Below are positions 21,690 to 32,505 of a stretch of DNA of 64,000 bases, piece after piece; within the stretch, counting starts at the first letter, position 1, and each line of letters begins with the position of its first letter. The DNA comes from Nectonema munidae (taxonomy: Eukaryota > Nematomorpha > Nectonematoida > Nectonematidae). A program made the position numbers and the translations under genes. The stretch lies in contig JAUIRK010000052.1 of assembly GCA_030549495.1 (NCBI GenBank), positions 558,001-622,000 on the forward strand. Direction: 5' to 3'. The notes under the pieces were generated by a model. It was not told the DNA's origin and made no database searches. It saw only the letters and a list, made by a program, of their open reading frames with translations.

Positions 21690-22358
21690 CGCTTACGTTC
21701 AATTGGGCCAAAATGAATGTTAGATTTGAACCCAAAATTTCACCAGTTTCCTACTTTAGAAAGAATACTCGTAAAAAGGTTGTGGAGAGGTTGAGAGTTA
21801 GGAGTTTGAATGTGGGCTGTTTAGTTAGAAAATCAATAGAAATAACAGAAATGTTAAATAGAAGAAAAGTTGATATTGTAGGACTTCAGGAAGTAAGGTA
21901 TAAGGGAGGTAAGTGTAAATGGTTAGATAACTACAAATTATTTTGGTACAGCTGGAGTAGGGATAATGATTATGGCAAACTTTGCAGACAGAACAGTGAG
22001 TGTCAATAGAGTTAGTGATAGAATAATTGTTATAGATATCTGTATTAACAACAAAATTTGGTCGGATTATCTGTATATTCTCCACAAATAGGACTTAGCA
22101 CGAAGATTAAAGAAGAATTTTATTTTAGTTTAGACAAAGTAATTTGGGATAGGAAAAGAAAAGTGTATTGTTTTAGGAGATTTAAGTGGCCATGTAGGTG
22201 AAGTTAAGTTAATTGCAGATATAGGCAAGTACACGGGGGGGGGGGGGAGGATACGGGTACGGTAAAATGAATGAAGAGGGTAAGAATAAACTTGGTTTTG
22301 TAGACAGCATGCGTTTAATTATAGCTGATACACAGTTTAAAAAAAGTATAGAGCATAG
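21690..22358 (+). pseudogene. RTE-like LINE endonuclease fragment
   Basis: Encodes [36 protein letters not shown] (catalytic Glu in LQEVR), then with frame changes the DLSGHVGE-like and GKMNEEGKNKLGFVDSM segments of a CFDP2-type LINE endonuclease. The matching part of a longer copy is at 42087-41390. A run of 13 G at 22235-22247 interrupts it. The RT part is missing, so it is a 3'-deleted relic. Confidence 0.8.
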
Positions 22359-22370
22359 GCTACCTCGCCC

Positions 22371-25300
22371 CGGATGTGCGCCCCTGCGGATGTTGTTTAG
22401 AAACTAAATATGAAATCGCTGAAGTTTTAAAAATTATAGTTCAACATATATTTGAAGAAGCTTCTATTGTATTACAAAATTTTATTTGAATTTAACATTT
22501 AAATACTACAAAAGTAAACAATGAAAAATCAAATACACAATTATACCAAAAAAGATATCGCAATCAAGTATAAAATCGTCTAATGAATGAGTATTATCTT
22601 TCATTGATGAATAAAATGTGCACAACTTTTTCGTGTGAATCAAAAAGCCGTTTTGTTCAATATATTGTTTCGCTTCGTTTTGATGCTTTATAGACAATAA
22701 AACAAAGTTTATATGTAATGTAAGTTGAGATGTATCGGATATGAAATTTTTGCATCCGCGAATATGAGAATTAATTTTTTTAGCGGATATCATAATTGCT
22801 ATGCGATATTTTAAATGTAAAAACAAATAAAATAACAGGTGGTATGAAAACAAATTGCATGGCAATAAAGCAACAATTTTTGTAAAAAATGAGCAAAAAC
22901 GCATATGGAGTGAACCATTTTTGGTCAAGGAAGGATAGTTTTAAATATTTATGTCGAATTTCGATTTTATCGAATAGGAGTCGGAAGACACATACTTTTC
23001 GCCAGCCTCAGCAAAACTGCTTATTGCGTAGGCGTTTTAAAATAATTTTGATTATATTCTTTGCTATTCAATCTAGCCAAATATAAATATAAAAATTTAA
23101 CTTAGTGTATTTTAATTTCTTTTTTGATCATTCACGAATGTATGTTAGATTTATGTCAGTGGCAGATATCGTTGAAAATTTTGTGCGAGAACAATTTCAC
23201 GGGTTTTAAATAAAAATATTTGATCAGTTCCTAAAATTAGGTGGACAAAAAGAAATTTAGCATACGCTTGGAATAAGATTTGCTTTCGCAATCTACTCAT
23301 GGGTGTGTGTATACCCATGATTTTTATTAACAAGGGCTTAGCAAAATAAATAACTTTTCTAATTGAGGCAACTCAATCATGGGATAAAGGATGCATTTAT
23401 TATTCCAATTTTATAACATATATTAAATAAAATTAAACTGTTCAATTCTCAAATCGCTAGAGATTTTTCTAATTAGAAAGATCACATAAGGCTTCATCAG
23501 CCATTATTTGTTTTGTGATACTGATTGAAAAACACTAAGAGTAAATTGAAAACATACGTTTAAATATAACCTTCTTACAGATTTAGTGCTATAGATGACC
23601 CATTAAATTGGTGTATAAAGTAAAGAGAAATAGAATAAACAATTCATTCGGAACAAAAAAAGTTTAAAAAAGTATGCTTTATCAAACACCCAATAAGTAG
23701 TAAATGAAGTAGGGAGGAATGGCTAGTGTAGCAGGTATGCAACAAAGATATTAGCTTTAAGAAATCATTCTGGGTAAAAATGTACTTAGTTAACAATGTT
23801 TGTGGCCGATAAATTGATTATTCTATTACACATTATTATAAATATAACTGCACAAGATCCAATAAAACTTGAAGGAATCATTGTATACTAATTTAATAGT
23901 TTAAACTCGATCATAAACAAAATTAAAATTAGTCACAAAAAAAAATTTTCATAAAATTTGAAATCAACACCATTATTTGGAGATAGTTGATTGTGTAGAA
24001 AATAAATTTTTGGAAAAAAGCACTTCGCAACAAAAATTTAGAATGATTGTTTAAACTTCAAACTTATGCTAAAAATAAATAAATTTACAAGATAATAAAA
24101 TTTTTATATAAAGGCTTTAATTGTCTTTTCAAAATGATACTTCTTAATCAGATAATTATTTTCAAGGCTGCTAAATCGTTGTTGTTAAATTATTAAGTAC
24201 CTAACTTTCAGTTAAAAATAAAAGAAATTTCTTATATATAATTCTTTGCTTTTCTAAATATATTTAACCATTTAGTATAGTTCGAGCTGATTTTTCTACT
24301 TTCGGCTTGTTTTTGAGCTTCTCGAATTATTTCTATTAAGATGTTGGCAAATTGAATTTCTATTATTTTTCTAAGTAGTGTTTTTAAATTATGTTGTAGT
24401 TTTTTAAACTTGTTCAAAATATAAAATAAAATGTCAGCTTTCTTATAAATGTTTTTACATAAGTTGTGCATATCTCTTTTTTACATTTCATCAGATTATT
24501 AAGACACTTTTTTTCTCGAAATCTTTCTGATTTTCACGATGATTTCGACAAAGTAGTTTCTAAATTTCACTTAACAAATACATAGAATAGAAATCTCAGC
24601 ATTTTATATAAGTGGCAGAATTAAATATTTTCTACTTTTTTTTTAATTAATTTTTTTACTTGGATCTAAATTTTGTGGTTTTTTCTATAAGGATATGTGC
24701 ATCTAATTCTGAATTTAGTTTAAAGTTTGGTTACGTTTCTATAGCAAAAAGTTTTCAGTAATAACAGAACTTTAAATGACTGTGTGTCAAATAAATCATT
24801 CTGCATCATTAAGATAAAAATTAAATGAAGTATTTTTCGGAAATTATTTATTTAATTCACCAAACAGTGATAAAATCAATTTTTCTAATGTTATCAAAAA
24901 TAATTTTTATATTTTCTATTTTTTAAACTTCTCGCAATCAAGAGTCAAAGAATACACATTTCGAAGAGCAACAATAATTACCAAATTTTTTGTTGCGTTG
25001 AAATAAATTGTTATTTTCAAATTTATAGAATTTTTAATCTATTTTCAAAAAATTCAAAATTTGAAGATTGTTTTATAACAAGATTTATTTGTGCATAGAT
25101 AAATGTTACTTTTGTAACTTGAGTTAGATAGTTCTGTGTCAAAGTTGCAATAATTTTCTAAGTTTCAAAACACATTATCCAATGTATATAAATATATATA
25201 TATATATTTAATACATCTGCTGAAATAAATTTCTTTTATTTAAAACCTGTTTTAGCTCAATGCCAGTTTTTCGGTCTACTTATAAACTGAGGCAATCATC

Positions 25301-26559
25301 AATTAATCAATCAATCATATTACTATTATAATATAAACAATTTTAATAAAAAATAGAATACCTAAAGGCTCCTTATTCTTAAAAACAAAAATTAGAAAAT
25401 CTATGATTAACTATCTCAAGTTTGGATGTATTTGGGTATATTTAAAAGTATTTGGGTAAAAAGTCTCACCCAATAAATATAATTATTCAAAATACAACTA
25501 ATTCTTCTTTTAATTATATGTTCTTTGTGACATATGATAAAAAGAAATTGCTAAATCTGGTTTAATGTCTACGTATCTATGACCATATGTCATAATTCAT
25601 CCTAAAAAGTGTCATAATAAAACGTCCATTTAATGGTGATTTTTATGTGTAAGTTTATAGCGACTTTTTCATAAAAAGTCACTCTTTAACATGAAGGGTA
25701 CTTTTTATTATCAATGTAAGTGTATATTCAAAAATTTTGTGTCAATAACATTATGAATTTTTAGTTTTTTTTTGTATAGTGCGTTTGTATATTTTAATTT
25801 AGAAATCTTTCTTTTCTAATCTAATATTGTAATGAAATTTCTTTTTTTTTTATTATCAAGTTCTGATGTACCTAACTTTTAATCTCTATATTAAATTTTT
25901 CAGTAAAACATACATATTTTTATTTTGTTATAAACACATGTCGTAGACATATTTTCTTTTCTTTCTTACAATTTTGATTAATACAATTTTATTTGTCATT
26001 TATTTAAATGCCTTTTAAATTTTTTTAACGTCCTTTCGTATATTTGGATTTATACAACTGAATATTATATAGTCTCTGTTAGTCTTTTGGGTTTAAAATT
26101 ATAAACATCTATTTTATATGTGTAATATATATTAGCTATATAAAAGATATAAGGATATTACATTATTCTACATTAAAATTTTATTTTTAAGCTTAACAGA
26201 AATGCAAAAAAATTCATGTAAACTTATGTTGTAATCATAGTGCTTATTTTTTGCTATGATTTATTTTTCTACTTCAGTACCATGATATAAATTATATCGT
26301 GAAAATCTATCAAGTAATTCCTACCAAAACATTCTTATTATTGATAGGGGTATCAATATTTTTGATATGATTTTTTATCATGCGTCATTTAATCAAACGA
26401 CATTTCTTCGTATGACACTTCATCATCCGTCATTTAGTTATTTGTCTTTTCATAATAATAATAGATAATTTAATATCTATTTTCCCTGCAATTTAGGGTG
26501 TAGCCGGGGCTGTTTGCAACTGTGAATTTTTTCTTACTATTTACTTAATCTTTCGTTTC
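22371..26559. other. AT-rich intergenic stretch
   Basis: 4.2 kb with no gene I can support. The longest frame (22928-22506, minus, 140 codons) has no recognisable motif. A TA-rich run lies at about 25190-25210. Confidence 0.5.
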
Positions 26560-26721
26560 CAAATTTATTTATTTTGCTTTTCGCCTAATCATACATTTCT
26601 CTATTTACATCTTCTCAATTACTACTTCCCAAGTTAAATTAGGGTACCCTTGTACTTCCTTCCTTTCTAGAACTTTATTTATTTCATTAACTTGACAAAG
26701 AGTTCTCTATATTCATCAAGC
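26560..26721 (-). pseudogene. RTE-like LINE 3'-end fragment
   Basis: Minus-strand pieces [10 protein letters not shown] and NLTWEVVIEK resemble the C-terminal tail of the LINE at 39240-42230 ([22 protein letters not shown]). It is cut off by the TTAA element starting at 26722. Confidence 0.45.
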
Positions 26722-26857
26722 TTAACACTATTAGTGACGGCCTATTTTCATTTCCTCAGTGACCGGGGGGGGGGGGGTGCTATTTTAGCCCCTCGGTTTT
26801 TCTTGAATGATTACAAAATTTTGGCGTGAAACTACTAAATGATTGATTGCGAATCTG

Positions 26858-27290
26858 ATCGTAACATTTATTTTTTATAAAAATCAATCAAACTTGTCAA
26901 AAATTGATTGATATTTGACAGATCAACTAAAAAAAGAAACTTTTAGTTTAAATGGTTATATAAAGTTTTTTTATACATATATACTCATTTTCAAGTGTGC
27001 TGAACACGATGGTCACGTTTATTTTTTTTTAAAAATCAACCAAACCTGTCAAAAAATTGATTGATATATGTCAGCTCAACTGAAAAAAGAAACTTTTAGT
27101 TTAAATGCTTGTACAAAGTTTTCTATTTATATACACCCGTTTTCATGTATGCTGGATACAAAGGTCACGTTAATTTTTTTAAAAATCAATCAAACCTTGT
27201 CAAAAAATTGATTGACATATGACAACTGAAAAAAATTAACTCTTTATTTAAGTAGTTATAAAAAGTTTTTTTTAACATTTTTGATTAATT
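26858..27290 (+). repeat. Tandem array 1 (about 3 x 150 bp)
   Basis: Units start near 26858, 27009 and 27159; the landmark AAAATCAATCAAAC recurs at about 26882, 27033 and 27183. Each carries TTGATTGATAT and GAAACTTTTAGTTTAAATG or close variants. Confidence 0.8.
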
Positions 27291-28099
27291 TGTCACTTTT
27301 TTAAAATCATGGTATGTTTGCGGTCAGATATATTTTACTGATTTTTTAACGATTTGTTTTCATGCTATTCTCCAAAGACTATATTCAAATTTTTAGTCAT
27401 TTCACAAATGAATTCATTTCGATTTTATTTGGAATCTATAATAAAACAAATTTTTTCAGTATCAAAATTTCCAATGAAGCAGGAATATTAATTTTGATAC
27501 TCATCATTATACTATAAAATTGATTCATATATTTATGTTCAAAATTTTTTTTTTCATTTTTAGACTATAGAATGAAAATTACGTTGTAAATTATATTTCA
27601 AATGGAGTTTTCATGATTACATCATGTTTTTAAAAATATTATGTATAATTTTTCCGGATTTTTCAAACTTTGAATATTCCATTTATATGTGCATACAGAT
27701 ATGCAAAATTTGGAAAGTTTCTATTTCGGAGGAATGAAGTTATAACTTGTATAAAACTTTCTCAAAATGGTCAAACACGAAACTTATTTAAATTGACCGA
27801 TTTAGCTTGTTTCGAGATATTGTAGAGTGAATGGTATAAACGAACTGTCTTTCTCCTTCAAATAAAATGATGCGCATCAAAATATGCCTCTACAGAGTCT
27901 TTGTTTTGTATTTAATTAATTTCATTAAAAAAAATCACCTCATTGAATTCGCTATAAAATCCCGTTTTTAGTTCTATATCATTTTCAGTTATATTTTCTT
28001 TTTATGCAATTTTGTTTTGCCTACTTATAATTCTATTTGTTATGTGACAAAATAAATTACATATATAGCTACGTATAACTATTTAATCATGAAGTTTTT

Positions 28100-28185
28100 T
28101 ATTTCAGTTGAAGCGTCATGTGTCAATCATTTTTTGACAGGTATGATTAATTTTTATAAAAAATAAACATCACTGTTGGATTCAC
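28100..28185 (-). repeat. Inverted unit of array 1
   Basis: ATTAATTTTTATAAAAAATA and the surrounding ~80 bp match the reverse complement of an array 1 unit. The element can therefore fold between its left array and its centre. Confidence 0.6.
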
Positions 28186-28221
28186 CCTATCTGAAAATGC
28201 GTACATATGTGTAAAACACCC

Positions 28222-28830
28222 GATTTGCAAATTTGATTCACGCTTATAAGTATTTTCAAATTCTAAATCCAAAAACAATCTATAATTGGAATTGGCATTG
28301 TTGATTTGTTATAAAAATGTGTGTATTTCATCTAAAATTTGAATAAATGTTCTCGAAGACAGATTTTAGAAATAAACCGCAAATTTGTTTCACACTTATA
28401 AGTATTTTGAAATTCAAATGCAAAAACAATCCATAAATGAAATAGGCATTGTTGATTTTTTTTTATAAAAGCGTGTATATTTCATGTAAATTTTTAATTA
28501 ATGTTCTCGGAGACAGATTTTAAAAATAAACCGCAAATTTATTTTACATTGATTAGCATTTTTAAATTCTAAATGCAAAAATAATTTATAAATGAAATTG
28601 CGATTGTTGATTTGCTATGAAAATGTGTATATTCCATGTAAAATTTGAATCAATGTTTTCAGAGACAGATTTTAGAAGTAAACCGCAAGTTTGTTACACA
28701 CGTATAGGTATTTTCAATTTCTAAATTCCAAAAATAAGTCCAAAAATGAAATCAGTATGCCCGATTTGATATAAAAAATATATTTCATGTAAAATTTGAA
28801 GGTATATTTTATTAGATATATTTCTCATCA
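28222..28830 (+). repeat. Tandem array 2 (about 4 x 152 bp)
   Basis: The landmark (AA)CCGCAAATTTG and variants recurs at about 28226, 28378, 28531 and 28683, each followed by an ATAAGTATTTT-like and a TTTCATGTAAAATTTGAA-like block. Confidence 0.8.
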
Positions 28831-29200
28831 ATCAAAATTTTGATTGACATTTCCAAAAAAGTAACCATGATTTTGAAAATTTTTTAACTATAAAGTGTTA
28901 TGTGTTCAAAACTGTATATATTTATATTTCAAACGAGTATATAATAGCGAACCAAAGTTATAAGCTTAACTAGAGATACTGTCAGAATTTTGCTGAAAAA
29001 GTTTATCTTTTGATTTTGATTGACAGATTTATGCATGAAAAGGTCATTCAACTGCCATGAAAATGGTATCAAAAGATGCAGCTATCAATTTTAGGAAATG
29101 TCACGAAGTATGGTAGCAAAAGATGTAGCCAATTTGGTACAAGAGAAATTTTAGTTGAGGGGGGGGGGCTAAAATCGCCCCCTGTCACTAATAGGGTTAA

Positions 29201-30179
29201 TGGATTTATCTTTGCTTAATCAGCATCTTCAATTTTTTGTTCCTGATTTCTTTAGCCAAACAGGTAGATAATAAAATGACACTTTTATTTTGTTCCTAAT
29301 AATTATGTAAATTTTAAATAACTTTGAAAAAAGCGTATACTTGCTTTTTTTTCTTGCAAAAACAACAGAACAAATGCATTTTAATCTAAGACAAAATTTC
29401 GCAATCCTAATTAGATCGCAGTTTCTTTTACCACATACATCATCTTCAAATTTTACATTTCTATATAAAGCAAATGCATCTTTCATTGAAAGATTCGATA
29501 CCAATATTAAAATGATCTGTCATTAACTCTAAAAATCTTTTATTTGTTTTGTGAACTCTTCGGTATATAAAAGCAATTCCAAAATTATTAAATACCTGCT
29601 CTTTGTTTGTTAACTTGTTAAATTTTTACAAAAATGGACTATTAAAAAAGTTGACGTATTAATAAAAAGTTGCTCTTGTTGGCCTAATAACTTGATCTTC
29701 TTTTACGCAAACTATAAAATAAGACTACGCCATAAAAAACATTCTGACATTTTACTTTTTTATTTATTCTATTCAAATACTCTTGTAAAAAAAGCAAAGA
29801 TAGTTATAGCACTTGTATTTAAGTTTTTCAAAAGGTAAGAATCTGTTTGAAGTTTTTACTTCTAAAAACGTCACTAAGATGCCTTCATGAATTGAAAAAT
29901 TTGAAAGAAGTATTCTTTTCTTTTTTTGCAAGTGTATCAAACTAAAATGATAATAATGAACAAAATATAATTTGTATCTTTTTTATCTTTACTTCATATA
30001 TGCTTCCATTCATTCTATGAAAAAATTAATCGTTCACACGTGTGCAGGCACACTAGGCGCATTCTTGTGAACACTTTTGTGCACATCCTCATTGTATAAT
30101 GTTTGACGCAGCTAAAAATTTTTTTCAATCATCTTGCTCCTTCTATCTGATTGATGATTTCATGTTTTAGGCCCCTTTC
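29201..30179. other. AT-rich intergenic stretch
   Basis: No supported feature. The opposed short frames around 29229-29526 show no family motif. Confidence 0.45.
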
Positions 30180-31134
30180 TTGAATTTTATTGATTTTTTT
30201 CGTTTTTCACATTTGAATCTAATGGACAACCCTGGAACAAGAAGTTGGTTCGAAATCAGCAATATCATTTATCGTAAAGGTGGTTTCGTTAGTGCAAAGG
30301 CTTCTGTTTTCGATGATATGAAAGATCCTTTAAAAAATAGGGATGGAGTTATAATCATTTTGGAGAAACTCCTAATCCTGCCAAGATATATGAATATGGA
30401 ATAGTGGAAGTCAAAGCTTATGGTGTTTATGTATTTTGGAAGATGCACCAGTAATCGATGGAAAAAAGCTCGAAAAAGAAAATGATAAAAGGATTAATTT
30501 TTTAAAAAGAAAGGTAAGTAATAATTCTAAAAAAGACAACCTTGAAAGCATCGATGGTTGAACAAGAATTTATTCTTTCAACCATCAGTACGTTGGATAA
30601 AAATAAAAGCGATGATGATCAGTTGGATATTGTCGTTATTTCTCCAGAAGGTGGCAATGAAACTTACAAAGAAAATATAGATGAAGACAATTTGGATGAT
30701 ATTGATGATAATTTGCAAAAAGCACATGAAATTTGTTGCAATGTTAACTACAGCCAAATACGTTCAAAAAGACTGATGATATGGAAAAAGTAATAAATTG
30801 TTATCTAACTGTAGAAGAAATTGAGAAGTATACATGTGAAGTATACCAATCTGAAGATTATTCGATGCAAGAAAAATTGATGAACTTGTTTTTCTATCAC
30901 AGATATCGTCAAAACATCGCGAAAAGAAGTGGAAGAAAACCAAAAATTTCGCAGAAAATCGAAGTGCAGAAAAAAGCTAAGCAAATTATAATTGACACAA
31001 TTTCAGGAATTTCGCCTGTTCAAGCATTTGAAAAAGTCTTCAATTACGATAAGAGATCCCATATTATCCATGAAGCTGATATGCCAGAGAAGTTGAAAAC
31101 AACAGTAACTTCAGTTGCACTGAGGAGCTCTTGA
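30180..31134 (+). pseudogene. Unidentified broken frames upstream of piggyBac core
   Basis: Three successive short open stretches (30180-30404, 30542-30793, 30781-31134), the middle one acidic (DEDNLDDIDDNLQKAHE). They precede piggyBac-type sequence on the same strand and could be its N-terminal region or a different decayed gene. No motif lets me decide. Confidence 0.3.
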
Positions 31135-31139
31135 AAAAA

Positions 31140-32021
31140 ATTTTGTCGGTGTTCTCTTTTTTACTGGATTTCATAAATTACATAGATTGCGTATGTATTG
31201 GAAAAGTTGAGAAGATGTAAACTTAACATCAATCTTTAACGTAATTTCTACAATTGATTTCGAAAATATTAAATCATGTATCCACCTTGCAGATAACGAG
31301 AAAATAAATAAAGAAGATCGCTTCTCAAAAATAAGACCTTTTTATGATCTTGTAAATGATAGTTTGAAACAATTTGATTTCTTTGACAGACATTACTCCA
31401 TTGATGAAGATGTGATACCCCTTATAAAGGACGTCATTCTGCAAAGCAAACGATAAGAACTAAGACAGTACGTTTTGGATACAATAATTTTGTTCTTTCT
31501 GGAAAAACAGGATTTGCATATCATATGATACCATTCTCTTGAGCTAAAAGTGTTTCTGGAACCCCAGGAAAGTTTTTGAGCTATAGAATTATCTAGCAAA
31601 GGTGTTTTAAACCACCGAATTTCAAGAACTCTACAGGCTTACCTGTTACATGTACAGGCAAAAGAGGCAGACTTTCTCAAGCTCCATTTGATAATAAACA
31701 GAGGAAGTTATTGTGTTGCGTAGAATAAAGTTGCAAGAATCAATGTAGTACGATAGCTAGATAATTCAGACATCATAATGATTTCGAATTTTCATTCAAG
31801 GTATATATCCAATGAGTCAAGTCAAGCGTTGGAGCTCATCCAAGAGACAACATATTCAAATAGCGCGACCAAATTTGATAAAAGAATATAATATGAATAT
31901 GGGCGGTGTGGATCTTTTAGATGAGAGAATGGCATGTTATAGGGATTCATATAAAATCAAAAAGATAGTGGTGTCCACATATGCATTTACGTGTTTTAGA
32001 ATAAGTGCCATTAGAAATTAA
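31140..32021 (+). pseudogene. piggyBac transposase, broken
   Basis: Recognisable pieces in order: FFTGFHKLHRLRMYW, IKSCIHLADNEK, FSKIRPFYDLVNDSLKQF, YSIDEDVIPL and, at 31812-32021, RPNLIKEYNMNMGGVDLLDE (the classic NMGGVD box). These match piggyBac-family transposases. Several stops and frame changes separate them. It could be a relative of the source of the TTAA-flanked MITEs at 20779, 26722 and 54950 (inference). Confidence 0.8.
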
Positions 32022-32056
32022 AAGTTGACTTTATTGAGATCCTTAACCGTCCTAAT

Positions 32057-32161
32057 GATTGATTACGTGATAATGTATTCATTTTTATATTTATACTAGA
32101 AATAACGCTCGCAAAAATACTATATACTATTTAATTAATGGCAGAATATTTACCTAAAGAT
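32057..32161 (+). repeat. 105 bp dispersed repeat, copy 1
   Basis: Matches 34642-34746 with about four differences in 105 bp (GATTGATTACGTGATAATG start, TTTACCTAAAGAT end). It lies 171 bp before the ACADS start codon. Origin unknown; the second copy runs into ATTC repeats. Confidence 0.8.
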
Positions 32162-32331
32162 ACACAAATTGTTTCCTTGTCAAAAATGAGCACTCTTAGT
32201 CTATTTGTAGGTAGGAAGATATTTAAGTATTTTTCTTCCTATCTCCCTTGACAGCTTTTCTTAAAGCGATGTACAAACCAATATTGACTTAATAAACATC
32301 TTTTCCTTTCTAGATTTTAAAGTGAGAAAAA

Positions 32332-32505
32332 ATGCTCAAGAACTCCTGTCACCATGTGTTAAAATTGGCAAGACGCTTTTCCTGCTTCACGGAGTTACCT
32401 GAAACACACGTTCTTCTTCGTGAAACATGTAGAGATTTTTCTGAAAATGAGTTGAAGCCAATTGCAAGCAAATCCGATAAAAACTGCACTTTTCCACTTG
32501 AAACG
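32332..32505 (+). CDS. ACADS: ACADS exon 1
   Basis: ATG at 32332, mitochondrial presequence then [20 protein letters not shown]. Donor ACG|GTGACT, phase 0. A pyrimidine-rich TTTCCTTTCTAG at 32302-32313, 18 bases before the ATG, could be a splice acceptor for a 5' UTR intron or trans-splicing. Confidence 0.9.

Larger units (their letters stand above)
26722..29200 (+). mobile_element. TTAA-flanked non-autonomous element with internal arrays
   Basis: A 2,479 bp element whose ends are inverted: TTAACACTATTAGTGAC on the left and the complement of TTAACCCTATTAGTGAC on the right. A further inverted match follows after G/C runs (GCTATTTTAGCCCC against GCGATTTTAGCCCC), with an extra ~27 bp in the left end. 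TTAA at both borders points to piggyBac-type mobilisation (inference). It has no ORF; instead it holds a three-unit ~150 bp array, one inverted unit and a four-unit ~152 bp array. A diverged second copy is at 19373-19960. Confidence 0.75.

Noticed and set aside
22506-22928. 140-codon frame as a gene
   Set aside because: AT-rich, no motif, no splice or promoter signal, and nothing similar nearby.
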